NCBI GenBank assembly: GCA_024405735.1
Contig: JAKSOF010000018.1
Span: forward strand, 1 to 43,253
Source of the DNA: Victivallaceae bacterium
GTDB taxonomy: Bacteria > Verrucomicrobiota > Lentisphaeria > Victivallales > Victivallaceae
Direction of reading: 5' to 3'
Length of the DNA stretch: 43,253 nt
How positions within the stretch are numbered: position 1 is the stretch's first letter; each line of letters begins with the position of its first letter. This document shows, piece after piece, positions 31,609-39,558 of this stretch. Both the position numbers and the translations under genes were made by a program. The notes under the pieces were generated by a model. It was not told where the DNA came from. It was given only the letters and a program-made list of their open reading frames with translations, and did not search any database.

Positions 31609-33635
31609 GTATTGAATTTATCCTTGACGGAAAGAAGGTCACGGCGGAGCCGGGCCAGACGATATTGGACGTGGCGCGCGCCAACGGGATTTCGATCCCG
31701 ACGCTCTGCCGTGATGAAAAAGTGAGCCGCACCACCAGTTGTTTTGTTTGCGTGGTGCGCGATGTGAAAAGCGGTAAATTCCTGCCTTCGTGCTCGGCTT
31801 GTCCCGCACCCAATCAGGAGATCGACGCGTCGGGCGAAACGGTTCGCGAAATGCGCCGCACCGCGCTCAATCTGCTGTTGAGCGAGCATACCGGCGACTG
31901 CGAAGCGCCCTGCACCGTGGCTTGCCCCGCGCACGCTTCGGTCGAGGAGTACGTCAAAGCCGGTCGCGACGGCGACTTCCTCAAAAGTCTGCAGATCATC
32001 AAAAAGCGGATCCCGCTTCCGATGTCGATCGGTCGCGTCTGCCCCCGCTTCTGCGAGAAAAACTGCCGCCGCAACGTCTACGGCAAACCGGTGGCGATCA
32101 ACGAATTCAAGCGTCTTGCCGCAGATCTCTACTACGACACGTATATGGAAGATCTTCCCGCGCTTACGGGCAAAAAAGTGGCGATCGTCGGCGGCGGCCC
32201 CGCCGGACTTTCCGCCTCCTATTATCTGCGTATGGCGGGGGTTGAGCCGACCGTTTTCGACGCGATGCCCAAAGCCGGCGGCATGCTCCGCTACGGCATC
32301 CCCGAATACCGTCTGCCCAAGGAGCGCATCCTCGACCGCGAGTTGAAGCACTACACGCAGATCGGCGTCAAATTTGAATTCGGCAAGAAGCTCGGCGACA
32401 ATTTGTCGCTCGACGAATTGCAGAAAAACTTCGACGCCGTCGTGATCGCCGTCGGCTGCTGGAAAGGTTCCGGCATGCACTGCCCCGGCGATGAACTTTC
32501 GACGATCGGCATCGACTTTTTGCGTCAGGCTTCCGAAAGCGGCTATCAGGCGAAAAATCCGGGCAAGGTGATCGTCGTCGGCGGCGGCAATACCGCGATG
32601 GACTGCGTCCGCACGAGCGTGCGCCTCGGCAGTTCCGACGTCAGCTGTTTCTACCGCCGTACCGAGGCGGAGATGCCGGCGGAAAAACTGGAGATCGCCG
32701 AAGCGCGCGAGGAAGGCGTCAAATTCACTTTCCTCGTCGCTCCCGTGAAACTGGAAAAACGCGGCGACAAACTCGTTTTGACCTGCCGCAAAATGGAACT
32801 GGGCGAACCCGATGCTTCCGGTCGCCGCAAGCCGGTCGAAATCCCCGGCAGCGACTACGAAGTCGAAGCCGATACCGTCATCGCGGCGATCGGGCAGAAA
32901 TCGGTGATCCCCGCCGGGATCCCCGCCAACCGTTTCGGTTATGCCGACGCCCAACCCGGCACGGCGAAACTCGCCGACAAGATCTACGCCGCAGGCGATT
33001 GCCTTTCCGGCGCGGCGACGGTCGTGGAAGCGGTCGCGGGCGGCCGTTTCGCGGCGGAGGAGATCGAGCGCGACATTTACGGTATGGATGTCGAAATCGA
33101 CAATCCGATCTACGTTTCGCGCGGCAAATGGCAGCACCTCAAAAAGAGCGATCTTGTCTTTGTGCGCGACAACGTTTCCGAAGCGGAACGCGCCGAGCTC
33201 AAAATGATTTCGCTCGACGAGCGCAAAACGACCTTCAAAGAGACCACCTTCACGATGGACAAGGAGACCGTTTCCGCCGAGGGCGAGCGTTGCATCGGTT
33301 GCAGTTGCACCGACAAAACGGAGTGCAAATTGCGTAAACACGCGGCGGAATACGGTTGCGACCCCGAAAAGATCAAGGGCGCGCGTCTTCCCGTCAGTTA
33401 CGATACGCGTCACCCGCTCATCATTCAGGATCGCGGCAAGTGCATCAAGTGCGGCGTCTGCGTCAAGACCTGCGCCGAAGTCATCAACCGTAATCTTCTC
33501 GGTATCAAAAAGCGCGGTTTCAATACCTTTATCGGTACCGCTTTTGATCAGGGCTTCGCCGGAAACTGCTCCGACTGCGGCGCCTGCATCGAGGCGTGCC
33601 CGACGGGCGCGCTCGATTGGCGCAACAAGAAATAA
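31605..33635 (+). CDS. stnC: GltD/NfnB-like FAD-NADP subunit with Fe-S domains, Stn-type transhydrogenase
   Basis: 676 residues. A plant-type [2Fe-2S] domain (about 1-75: LCRDEKVSRTTSCFVC, CSACP) is followed by the Fe-S region of GltD-like proteins (about 95-160: CEAPCTVACP, CPRFCEKNC), FAD binding (VAIVGGGPAGLSASYYL), NADP binding (VIVVGGGNTAMDC) and a C-terminal ferredoxin region (CIGCSC, CIKCGVCVKTC, CSDCGACIEACPTGAL). There is no H-cluster, so this is not a hydrogenase. With the two subunits before it, it should couple NADH, NADPH and ferredoxin pools, that is, electron-bifurcating transhydrogenation. This call is by domain content and gene order. Confidence 0.88.
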   Translation: MSIEFILDGKKVTAEPGQTILDVARANGISIPTLCRDEKVSRTTSCFVCVVRDVKSGKFLPSCSACPAPNQEIDASGETVREMRRTALNLLLSEHTGDCEAPCTVACPAHASVEEYVKAGRDGDFLKSLQIIKKRIPLPMSIGRVCPRFCEKNCRRNVYGKPVAINEFKRLAADLYYDTYMEDLPALTGKKVAIVGGGPAGLSASYYLRMAGVEPTVFDAMPKAGGMLRYGIPEYRLPKERILDRELKHYTQIGVKFEFGKKLGDNLSLDELQKNFDAVVIAVGCWKGSGMHCPGDELSTIGIDFLRQASESGYQAKNPGKVIVVGGGNTAMDCVRTSVRLGSSDVSCFYRRTEAEMPAEKLEIAEAREEGVKFTFLVAPVKLEKRGDKLVLTCRKMELGEPDASGRRKPVEIPGSDYEVEADTVIAAIGQKSVIPAGIPANRFGYADAQPGTAKLADKIYAAGDCLSGAATVVEAVAGGRFAAEEIERDIYGMDVEIDNPIYVSRGKWQHLKKSDLVFVRDNVSEAERAELKMISLDERKTTFKETTFTMDKETVSAEGERCIGCSCTDKTECKLRKHAAEYGCDPEKIKGARLPVSYDTRHPLIIQDRGKCIKCGVCVKTCAEVINRNLLGIKKRGFNTFIGTAFDQGFAGNCSDCGACIEACPTGALDWRNKK

Positions 33636-33658
33636 GGTCGTTTCGACATTATGGATCA

Positions 33659-33698
33659 AACAGGCGGCCGGTTGCTGAAATCGACCGCCTGTTTTTTT
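33659..33698 (+). terminator. Terminator of the transhydrogenase operon
   Basis: ACAGGCGG/CCGCCTGT stem with additional inner pairs, followed by seven T. It ends five bases before the next start codon. Confidence 0.85.
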
Positions 33699-33703
33699 AG
33701 AAA

Positions 33704-34960
33704 ATGGCAAAAGCTGTCATCATCACTTTGGGGTGCCGCGTCAACTGCGCCGACAGCGCATTGCTGACCGACCGCCTGACGAAAAGGGGATTTGCCGTCG
33801 CGGAAAAAATCGATGCGGCGAATCCCCCCGATCTCGTCGTCGTCAACACCTGCGCCGTGACTTCCGAAGCCGTGAGCAAATCGCGTCAGGCGGTGCGCCG
33901 CGCCCGCAAGGTCGCGCCTTTGGCACGCATCGTCGCCCTCGGTTGCGCCGCCGTGCCGGATGAAAAGAATCTGCTCGCTTCCGGAGCGGATATGGTGCGC
34001 GATAATTTCTACAAAGTTCAGGCGCCGGATTTCTCCGATACTCCGACGGCGTTTTCGGCGACATTCCGCGAAAACGCATTTTCGCAATTTCCTTTCCGGA
34101 CGCGCGCTTTCATCAAGATCCAGGAGGGGTGCAATAATTTCTGCAGTTATTGCATCGTGCCGCTCGTGCGGGGCAGGGAGAGATCGCGCGCCTTTGCCGA
34201 AGTGCTGGAGGATTGCCGACACGCCATCGATGCAGGGTTCCCCGAAATCGTTTTGAGCGGTGTCAATCTCTGCGCCTATGCCGACGACGGCAGAAAACTT
34301 GCCGATCTCGTTGCCGCAGTCGCAAATCTCCCCGGAGACTTCCGTGTGCGCATCGGCTCCGCCGAACCGCGTTTCGATCAGTTGAAACTTCTTGACGTGA
34401 TGGCAAACGAAGCGAAAATCTGCCGTTTTCTGCATCTATCTTTGCAACACGGCGCCGATGCCGTCCTCCGGTCGATGCACCGCCATTACAGTGCGGCGCA
34501 ATACCGCGAATTCTGCCTCGCGGCGCGGGAAAAAATTCCCGATTTGCACCTTGGTACCGATGTGATCGTCGGTTTTCCCGGCGAAACGGAGGAACTTTTT
34601 GAAGAATCGCTGGATTTCGTCGGAAAATTGCATTTTGCCAACATCCATCAGTTTATTTATTCGCCGCGCCCGGGGACGGCGGCGGCGAAGTTTCCGGATC
34701 AGGTTCCCGGCTGTGTCGCCAAAATGCGCGCGCAAAAATTGCGCCGCGTCGCGCTCGCGTCGGCGGAAAGTTTCCGGCAAAGCCAGCTCGGGAAACGCTT
34801 CGGCGTTATTTTTGAACAGGACGACGGCAAAATTCTGCGCGGCTGGAGCGACCATTATCTTGAAGTCGCCGTGCCTTCGCAAAGTTTTCCGCGCGGCAGG
34901 ATCGTCGAGATCGAAGCGACCGCAGAAAATCTTCGCTCCGTCGGCGATTTGCCAAAATAA
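33704..34960 (+). CDS. mtaB: tRNA methylthiotransferase, MtaB type
   Basis: 418 residues. The N-terminal domain opens TLGCRVNCADS and has the other two cluster cysteines in NTCAV and LGCAA. The radical SAM motif is CNNFCSYC (about 145-152). A C-terminal TRAM-like domain follows (FGVIFEQDDGKILRGWSDHYLEVAVP). The GCRVN form favours MtaB (ms2t6A at position 37 of t6A-containing tRNAs) over MiaB. The start codon has no recognisable ribosome site and follows a terminator T-run by five bases, but the first residues are needed for the fold, so the start is probably right. Confidence 0.9.
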   Translation: MAKAVIITLGCRVNCADSALLTDRLTKRGFAVAEKIDAANPPDLVVVNTCAVTSEAVSKSRQAVRRARKVAPLARIVALGCAAVPDEKNLLASGADMVRDNFYKVQAPDFSDTPTAFSATFRENAFSQFPFRTRAFIKIQEGCNNFCSYCIVPLVRGRERSRAFAEVLEDCRHAIDAGFPEIVLSGVNLCAYADDGRKLADLVAAVANLPGDFRVRIGSAEPRFDQLKLLDVMANEAKICRFLHLSLQHGADAVLRSMHRHYSAAQYREFCLAAREKIPDLHLGTDVIVGFPGETEELFEESLDFVGKLHFANIHQFIYSPRPGTAAAKFPDQVPGCVAKMRAQKLRRVALASAESFRQSQLGKRFGVIFEQDDGKILRGWSDHYLEVAVPSQSFPRGRIVEIEATAENLRSVGDLPK

Positions 34961-34977
34961 GAGAATGCGGTTATATT
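34949..34977 (+). promoter_or_regulatory. Promoter of the gpsA operon
   Basis: TTGCCA (34949-34954), a 17-base spacer and TATATT (34972-34977), 46 bases before the start. The -35 box lies inside the end of mtaB. Confidence 0.65.
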
Positions 34978-35023
34978 ATAGAAAATAGGATTTACCGTAT
35001 CAGGACGGCATAGGGAGTTCAAG

Positions 35024-36022
35024 ATGAAAGTTACCGTAATCGGCGACGGCGGTTGGGGAACCGCGCTCGCGCTCAATTTACTGGCGAATCACCACGATGT
35101 GACGCTGTGGGGAGCTTTTCCCGATTATATCGGCGAAATGCGTTCCTCGCATCAGAACCGCCGTTTCCTGCCCGGTGTGGAACTGCCGGAAACGCTCAAA
35201 CTGGAATCCGACCTCGCCGAAGCGGTCGATAAAAGCGCGATGTGCGTCTTTGCGACGCCGACGCAGTTTCTGCGCGGAGTGCTGAAAAAATTCCGTGAAA
35301 TTCCCGCCGATCCCCGCCGCATCATCGTCAACGTCGCAAAGGGGATCGAGATCGACACATGGCTTCGCATCAGCGAGATCATCGAGGCGGAGCTGGGCAA
35401 AGTCCGTTTCGTCGCCCTTTCCGGCCCCAGTCACGCGGAGGAAGTTTCGCGCCGGTTGCCGACTCTGGTGACGGCGGCGTCAGCGGATGCCGAAGCCGCG
35501 CAACTGGTTCAGCAGGTCTTTATGAATGACCGCTTCCGCATCTACACTTCAAGCGATGTCGTCGGTGTCGAACTCGGCGGCGCGCTCAAAAACGTGATGG
35601 CGATCGCCGCCGGCGTGATCGACGGCATGGGGCTCGGCGACAACCCCAAGGCGGCATTGATGACCCGCGGCATCAGCGAAATGGGCAAACTGGGCGAGTT
35701 GCTCGGCGGCAAGGCTTCGACCTTTTCCGGCTTGAGCGGCATCGGGGACTTGATCGTCACCTGTACGAGCGGCCACAGCCGCAACCGTCACGTCGGCGAA
35801 GAATTGGGACGCGGCAAGAAACTCGGTGACATCCTCAAGGAAATGGGAATGGTCGTCGCCGAGGGCGTCTGGACGGCGAAAGGCGCTTACGCGCTCAGCC
35901 GCAAAGTCGGAGCCGAAACTCCGATCATCGACGAGATCTACCGCGTGCTTTACGAAGACCGCGACGTCAAAGAAGCGATCCACGCGTTGATGACCCGCAC
36001 CGCCAAGAGCGAAGAGGATTGA
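35024..36022 (+). CDS. gpsA: Glycerol-3-phosphate dehydrogenase [NAD(P)+]
   Basis: 332 residues, the normal length. The dinucleotide-binding start VIGDGGWGTALALNL (6-20), the LSGPSHAEEV block and the substrate region GGALKNVMAIAAGVIDGMGLGDN...GISEMGKLG are typical. It makes sn-glycerol-3-phosphate for phospholipid synthesis. AGGGAG supports the start. The stop overlaps the next gene's ATG. Confidence 0.96.
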   Translation: MKVTVIGDGGWGTALALNLLANHHDVTLWGAFPDYIGEMRSSHQNRRFLPGVELPETLKLESDLAEAVDKSAMCVFATPTQFLRGVLKKFREIPADPRRIIVNVAKGIEIDTWLRISEIIEAELGKVRFVALSGPSHAEEVSRRLPTLVTAASADAEAAQLVQQVFMNDRFRIYTSSDVVGVELGGALKNVMAIAAGVIDGMGLGDNPKAALMTRGISEMGKLGELLGGKASTFSGLSGIGDLIVTCTSGHSRNRHVGEELGRGKKLGDILKEMGMVVAEGVWTAKGAYALSRKVGAETPIIDEIYRVLYEDRDVKEAIHALMTRTAKSEED

Positions 36023-36645
36023 TGGATCTCTTTTTGCGTTATCTCTGGGAAAACCCGCGCCTCTTTTTTTCGGCGGCGGTGATCGTGTGCTTTTCCATCT
36101 GCTGTCACGAATTCATGCACGCCTTTGCCGCGCTGAAATTCGGCGACGATACGGCGGCGAACAGGGGGCACCTTACGCTGAATCCGTTGCGGCAGATGGG
36201 AATTGTTTCGCTCATCATGTTTTGCCTTGTCGGCATCGCCTGGGGACAAGTCCCCGTCGATTTGCGGAAATTGCGCGGCCGCTTTGCCCCGGCGCTGGTC
36301 GCATTGGCGGGACCCTTGACCAATCTCGTTATCGGATTTCTTTTCCTTGCCGGAGCGTTTCTTCTCGTCAGAAATTTCGGGGAAAGTTTCGCCTTGCAGA
36401 TGCTTTGCTACGGCGGAATTTTGAATTACCTTCTTTTTATCCTCAATCTGTTGCCCATCCCGGGCTTGGACGGCGGCGCCGTCGTCCAGAATTTCCTGCC
36501 GCAGTTGAACTGGGATCGCGCGGAGTGGAGCAAAGGACTTCTCTTTTTTCTCATTCTCGCACTCTTTGCCGGATTTGACTATCTGTGGGGCGCGGCGGAA
36601 TTTCTCGCGCAACAGACGTTGAGCCTTTTGGCGCGGGTGTTCTGA
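36022..36645 (+). CDS. Site-2 protease family protein (M50)
   Basis: 207 residues with about five membrane segments. The zinc motif HEFMH (34-38) lies in the first helices, and LLPIPGLDGG (about 148-157) supplies the third zinc ligand (D). Such proteases cut within the membrane, often anti-sigma factors. This is a minimal form without a PDZ domain. It is coupled to gpsA (TGATGG) and to the NUDIX gene (TGATG). Whether it serves the ECF cassette 400 bases downstream is open. Confidence 0.9.
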   Translation: MDLFLRYLWENPRLFFSAAVIVCFSICCHEFMHAFAALKFGDDTAANRGHLTLNPLRQMGIVSLIMFCLVGIAWGQVPVDLRKLRGRFAPALVALAGPLTNLVIGFLFLAGAFLLVRNFGESFALQMLCYGGILNYLLFILNLLPIPGLDGGAVVQNFLPQLNWDRAEWSKGLLFFLILALFAGFDYLWGAAEFLAQQTLSLLARVF

Positions 36646-37025
36646 TGGGGGATATTCGCGTCGTCGCCGCCGTGATCCGGCGGGGAAATCAGGTGTTGCT
36701 CGCGTCGCGTCCCATGGATAAACCGCCTTGCGGCTGGGAATTTCCCGGCGGCAAGATCGAAAAAGATGAAACGCCGCAAAAGGCGCTTTTGCGGGAATTG
36801 CGAGAGGAATTGGCGCTCGATGCCAGAGTCGGCGATACGATCTACATTTTCCGCAAGACAGGGCTTTCGATTGAATTCATCCGCACGATGATCGCGCCCG
36901 ACGCGATCCCCGCGCCGCAGGAAAATCAAAGCTTCCAATGGTATGCGCTCGACGGTTCGACGCCGGATGGATTGCTGAAAAACGATTGGCATTTCTGGCA
37001 ATTTTTGTTGAATCACCGACAATAA
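36645..37025 (+). CDS. mutT: NUDIX hydrolase, MutT type
   Basis: 126 residues. The NUDIX box GGKIEKDETPQKALLRELREEL (about 36-57) has all the metal-binding glutamates. The opening VAAVIRRGNQVLLASRP and the length suggest (d)CTP or 8-oxo-dGTP diphosphatase of the MutT group. The start at the TGATG overlap is preferred to the longer frame. Confidence 0.9.
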   Translation: MGDIRVVAAVIRRGNQVLLASRPMDKPPCGWEFPGGKIEKDETPQKALLRELREELALDARVGDTIYIFRKTGLSIEFIRTMIAPDAIPAPQENQSFQWYALDGSTPDGLLKNDWHFWQFLLNHRQ

Positions 37026-37067
37026 AACCGCCGCTTTCATCGTTATAGCAGTAAAAGAGGAAAAGTT

Positions 37068-37634
37068 GTGACAAGTCCGCTGGAAAATATGGACGACGGT
37101 GCGCTGATCGCCAGTTTTTTGCGCGGCGGCGAAGCGGCGTTTGAAGTTCTCTACCGTCGGCACCGCGGCGCGCTTTATGCGTTTTTGACGCACCTTGCCG
37201 GAGATTCGGCGGAAGCGGACGAAGTCTTTTCGGAAACGTGGTTGCGCACTTTGGAAAAATTGCCGAAATATCGCGACGACGGGAAATTCGACGCGTGGCT
37301 TTTCAGGATCGGACGCAATTATTATCTGGACCGGTGCCGGGCGCGTCAGCGGAGAAGGAATGTTTCGCTCGACAACGAAATGCCGCCGAGCGTACCGGCA
37401 AATGCCAGCAGTGAACCGCAGATGCAGTCCGAGGCAAAGGAAACGGGCGAATTGATTTCCGCCGCATTGCGGAAACTTCCGGCGGAGCAAAGAGAGGTTT
37501 TTTTGTTGCGTCAGCAGGATGTCGCCTTTAAGGAGATCGCCGCCATTCAGCGGACATCGGTCAATACGGTGCTGAGCCGGATGCAGTACGCATTGCGCGC
37601 TTTGCGCCGGGAACTTGCGGAAATAGACCATTAA
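37068..37634 (+). CDS. ECF-type RNA polymerase sigma factor
   Basis: 188 residues, starting at GTG with AGAGGAAA upstream. Region 2 (about 15-85: AFEVLYRRHRGALYAFL, DAEADEVFSETWLRTLEKL-like, FDAWLFRIGRNYYLDRCR) and region 4 (about 125-185: LPAEQREVFLLRQQDVAFKEIAAIQRTSVNTVLSRMQYAL) are clear. It directs RNA polymerase to its own promoters. The next two genes encode a likely anti-sigma factor and a periplasmic protein, a layout typical of envelope-stress or metal-sensing cassettes. Confidence 0.92.
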   Translation: MTSPLENMDDGALIASFLRGGEAAFEVLYRRHRGALYAFLTHLAGDSAEADEVFSETWLRTLEKLPKYRDDGKFDAWLFRIGRNYYLDRCRARQRRRNVSLDNEMPPSVPANASSEPQMQSEAKETGELISAALRKLPAEQREVFLLRQQDVAFKEIAAIQRTSVNTVLSRMQYALRALRRELAEIDH

Positions 37635-37647
37635 AACGGGAGAAAAT

Positions 37648-37965
37648 ATGAAACGCTACGAAACTTTGCCGAAAGAATTGCCGGTGCCGGATTTTCTGAA
37701 TGAAAAGATCCTGCGCGCGGCGGCGGATTTTTCCGCGCGCCGTCGACAAAAAGCACTTCACCGCCGGATTGTTTTCGGCGGCGCGGCGGCGGCAGCGGCA
37801 ATGCTGATATTTTCCTTTTTCGCCTTTCCGCAGCGGCGGGAAATCAAACCGCAGGCCGTGATGCGGCAGGATGTTTCCGGGTGGAGCGCGATCGATCAGG
37901 AAAGTTTCGTACTGTGCGCGGAACTCAATAGTTGCAACTTGTGGGATGAGGAGTTTTCAATATGA
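37648..37965 (+). CDS. Putative anti-sigma factor, single membrane segment
   Basis: 105 residues. A cytoplasmic N-terminal part (about 1-45, basic at the end: RRRQKALHRR), one membrane helix (about 46-65) and a short outer tail. No anti-sigma domain or zinc motif is recognised, so the call rests on topology and on its place 13 bases after the sigma gene. The stop overlaps the next start by four bases (ATGA). Confidence 0.65.
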   Translation: MKRYETLPKELPVPDFLNEKILRAAADFSARRRQKALHRRIVFGGAAAAAAMLIFSFFAFPQRREIKPQAVMRQDVSGWSAIDQESFVLCAELNSCNLWDEEFSI

Positions 37966-38513
37966 AAAAATGGAGTTTCATTGTCATTGTTTGCAGTGTT
38001 TCCGCACTTTTGTTTGCGATGCCGGAAAAAGAACGCTTCCGGCGGGGCGCGGGAATGTGGGAAGTTTTTTCGCAACTGGATGAAACGGCAAGAAAAGATT
38101 TGCTGAAATTGCAACGCGAAGATCCCGAAGCCTTCCGTCTGGAAATGGAAAAACGCGCGGAAAAACTCTATCAGGAAAAATGGACGAAGCGAGCAGAATT
38201 GCAGCAATTGATCGACGCTTATCAGACGACAGACGATGCGGTGAAAAAAGCCGAAATCAAAGCGCAATTGACGCAAAAACTCTCGGCGGATTTCGATCAG
38301 CGTTTGACGAATCATCGCCGTCAGTTGGAAGAAATGAAACGCCGGACAGCATATTTCGAGGAGAAACTGGAAAAACGTGCGGCGGAAAAGGAAAAGATCA
38401 TTGAAAAATTGGCGCAGGATTTTCTTTCCGGGGAGAAGAAGCTGATGAAAGTGCATCGAGTCAATCTGCCGCCGCGTCCGCCGATGAAAAACAAAAAAAA
38501 GGGCGTTGAATAG
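37962..38513 (+). CDS. Periplasmic coiled-coil protein, CpxP/CnrX-like (tentative)
   Basis: 183 residues: a signal peptide (about 1-19), then an almost wholly helical, highly charged body of about 160 residues. It resembles periplasmic stress or metal sensors of the CpxP/CnrX/ZraP kind in size and helicity only; no metal-binding histidines are obvious. Coupled to the anti-sigma-like gene and probably the sensor of the cassette. The last residues (PPRPPMKNKKK) are basic. Confidence 0.75.
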   Translation: MKKWSFIVIVCSVSALLFAMPEKERFRRGAGMWEVFSQLDETARKDLLKLQREDPEAFRLEMEKRAEKLYQEKWTKRAELQQLIDAYQTTDDAVKKAEIKAQLTQKLSADFDQRLTNHRRQLEEMKRRTAYFEEKLEKRAAEKEKIIEKLAQDFLSGEKKLMKVHRVNLPPRPPMKNKKKGVE

Positions 38514-38514
38514 G

Positions 38515-38543
38515 TTGTAAAATCCGCAAATATATGCTATATT
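38515..38543 (+). promoter_or_regulatory. Promoter of tRNA-Glu
   Basis: TTGTAA (38515-38520), a 17-base spacer and TATATT (38538-38543), 11 bases before the tRNA. Confidence 0.7.
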
Positions 38544-38554
38544 AGAGATATCGC

Positions 38555-38630
38555 GTCCCTATCGTCTAGTGGCCTAGGACATCGGGTTCTCATCCCGGCA
38601 ACATGGGTTCGACTCCCATTGGGGATGCCA
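38555..38630 (+). tRNA. tRNA-Glu (CTC)
   Basis: 76 bases with encoded CCA. The acceptor GTCCCTA pairs with TGGGGAT (two G-T wobbles). The anticodon loop TTCTCAT sits between TCGGG and CCCGG and gives CTC. T arm ATGGGTTCGACTCCCAT. Followed by seven T. Confidence 0.96.
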
Positions 38631-38678
38631 TTTTTTTACCTTTTTGCCTGAAAAATACAAGAAAACCGTAAAAACGGC

Positions 38679-38709
38679 TTGACATTTCGCAAAAAGTGTG
38701 GTCTATTAT
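38679..38709 (+). promoter_or_regulatory. Promoter of tRNA-Phe
   Basis: A perfect -35 box TTGACA (38679-38684) and TATTAT (38704-38709) at 19 bases, or TCTATT at 17. The tRNA starts 35 bases further on. Confidence 0.65.
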
Positions 38710-38744
38710 GAAACGAAGCCGGAATTGATTCCGGATTCACAGGT

Positions 38745-38820
38745 GGCAGGATAGCTCAGTCGGTAGAGCAGGGGACTGAAAATCCCCGTGTCCCCAGTTC
38801 GATTCTGGGTCCGGCCACCA
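38745..38820 (+). tRNA. tRNA-Phe (GAA)
   Basis: 76 bases with CCA. The anticodon loop CTGAAAA between GGGGA and TCCCC gives GAA. The acceptor GGCAGGA/TCCGGCC has one A-G mismatch at the fourth pair. D and T arms are normal. Confidence 0.95.
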
Positions 38821-38835
38821 CTTTTTTTGTCTGTC

Positions 38836-38866
38836 GCCCAAGTGTCACGCGCTTGGGCTTTTTTTT
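38836..38866 (+). terminator. Terminator after tRNA-Phe
   Basis: GCCCAAG/CTTGGGC stem with a 9-base loop and eight T. Confidence 0.85.
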
Positions 38867-39124
38867 AACACATTTCCCCCGTAAGAAAACGGCTGTTTTA
38901 ACACATCGGCAAATTGTTAGAATCTGCGTTTTCTTAAAAATCTCGCAAAAACCGACAAAAAAGTGCGTTTTTCTATCTTGACCGCGTGTAGGTACACGCG
39001 ATTTGAGAAAAGTTGTAAGTCGTTGAAAATCAACAATCCTATTGAAAAAGGTAACGAAACCACACAAAAATTTCATTCAGGCGGTAGGCGCGTGAATAAA
39101 AGCAGGGTGAAATCTATGTTTGAC
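38867..39124. other. Intergenic space, nothing recognised
   Basis: A/T-rich sequence between the tRNA-Phe terminator and the promoter at 39125. I see no gene, stable hairpin or repeat in it. Confidence 0.5.
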
Positions 39125-39153
39125 TTGACAATATTGCAGGGATGTGATATTTT
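39125..39153 (+). promoter_or_regulatory. Strong promoter upstream of the tetR remnant and hcp
   Basis: TTGACA (39125-39130), a 17-base spacer and TATTTT (39148-39153), the best -35 match in the window. It probably drives the tetR remnant and hcp together. Confidence 0.75.
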
Positions 39154-39301
39154 GTATTAAAGCAACGTCGAATTTTTCTGCGCTCAAATTAAAGACTTTA
39201 GACACCTTTAATATAACGCAGGAGCCGACATTATCAACCAATTCCGGCAATTTTTACCGGACAGTAGTGGTGTGATGTGGTAGGAACAGATTCTCTTTGG
39301 A

Positions 39302-39526
39302 ATGATGCGACGTCATCACAAAATAATGCTTGGGTATTTCAAAGAGGCTATCGATGCGGGGGAGATACGTGGCGATATTCCGATGGATACGCTTTTTCGG
39401 CTGATTTTGGGACCGCTTCGGCTGCTCATCAAGCAGTGGGGAATGTCCCACGGGGCTTTCGATCTCAGGGAAGAACGCCAGCATCTGCTGGACAGCATGA
39501 AAATACTTTTGAGTGTGAAACCGTGA
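39302..39526 (+). pseudogene. C-terminal remnant of a TetR-family regulator
   Basis: 74 residues, ending 32 bases before hcp. The stretch [48 protein letters not shown] is the ligand-binding, dimerising C-terminal domain of a TetR regulator. The DNA-binding N-terminal helix-turn-helix is missing. The same frame upstream of a TAG at 39281-39283 reads [15 protein letters not shown], which may be more of the same domain cut by a nonsense mutation. TetR genes next to hcp occur in other anaerobes, so this was probably its regulator. It could still be translated as a short protein without DNA binding. Confidence 0.7.
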
Positions 39527-39558
39527 TCCAACCACATACAACACAGGAGGAAAACAAG

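Noticed and set aside
29441-33635. NADH-dependent [FeFe] hydrogenase
   Set aside because: The first two subunits fit HydC and HydB, but the third is GltD-like with FAD and NADP sites and has no H-cluster motifs.
31578-33710. 710-residue leftward frame opposite the GltD-like subunit
   Set aside because: Shadow of stnC; no ribosome site or family.
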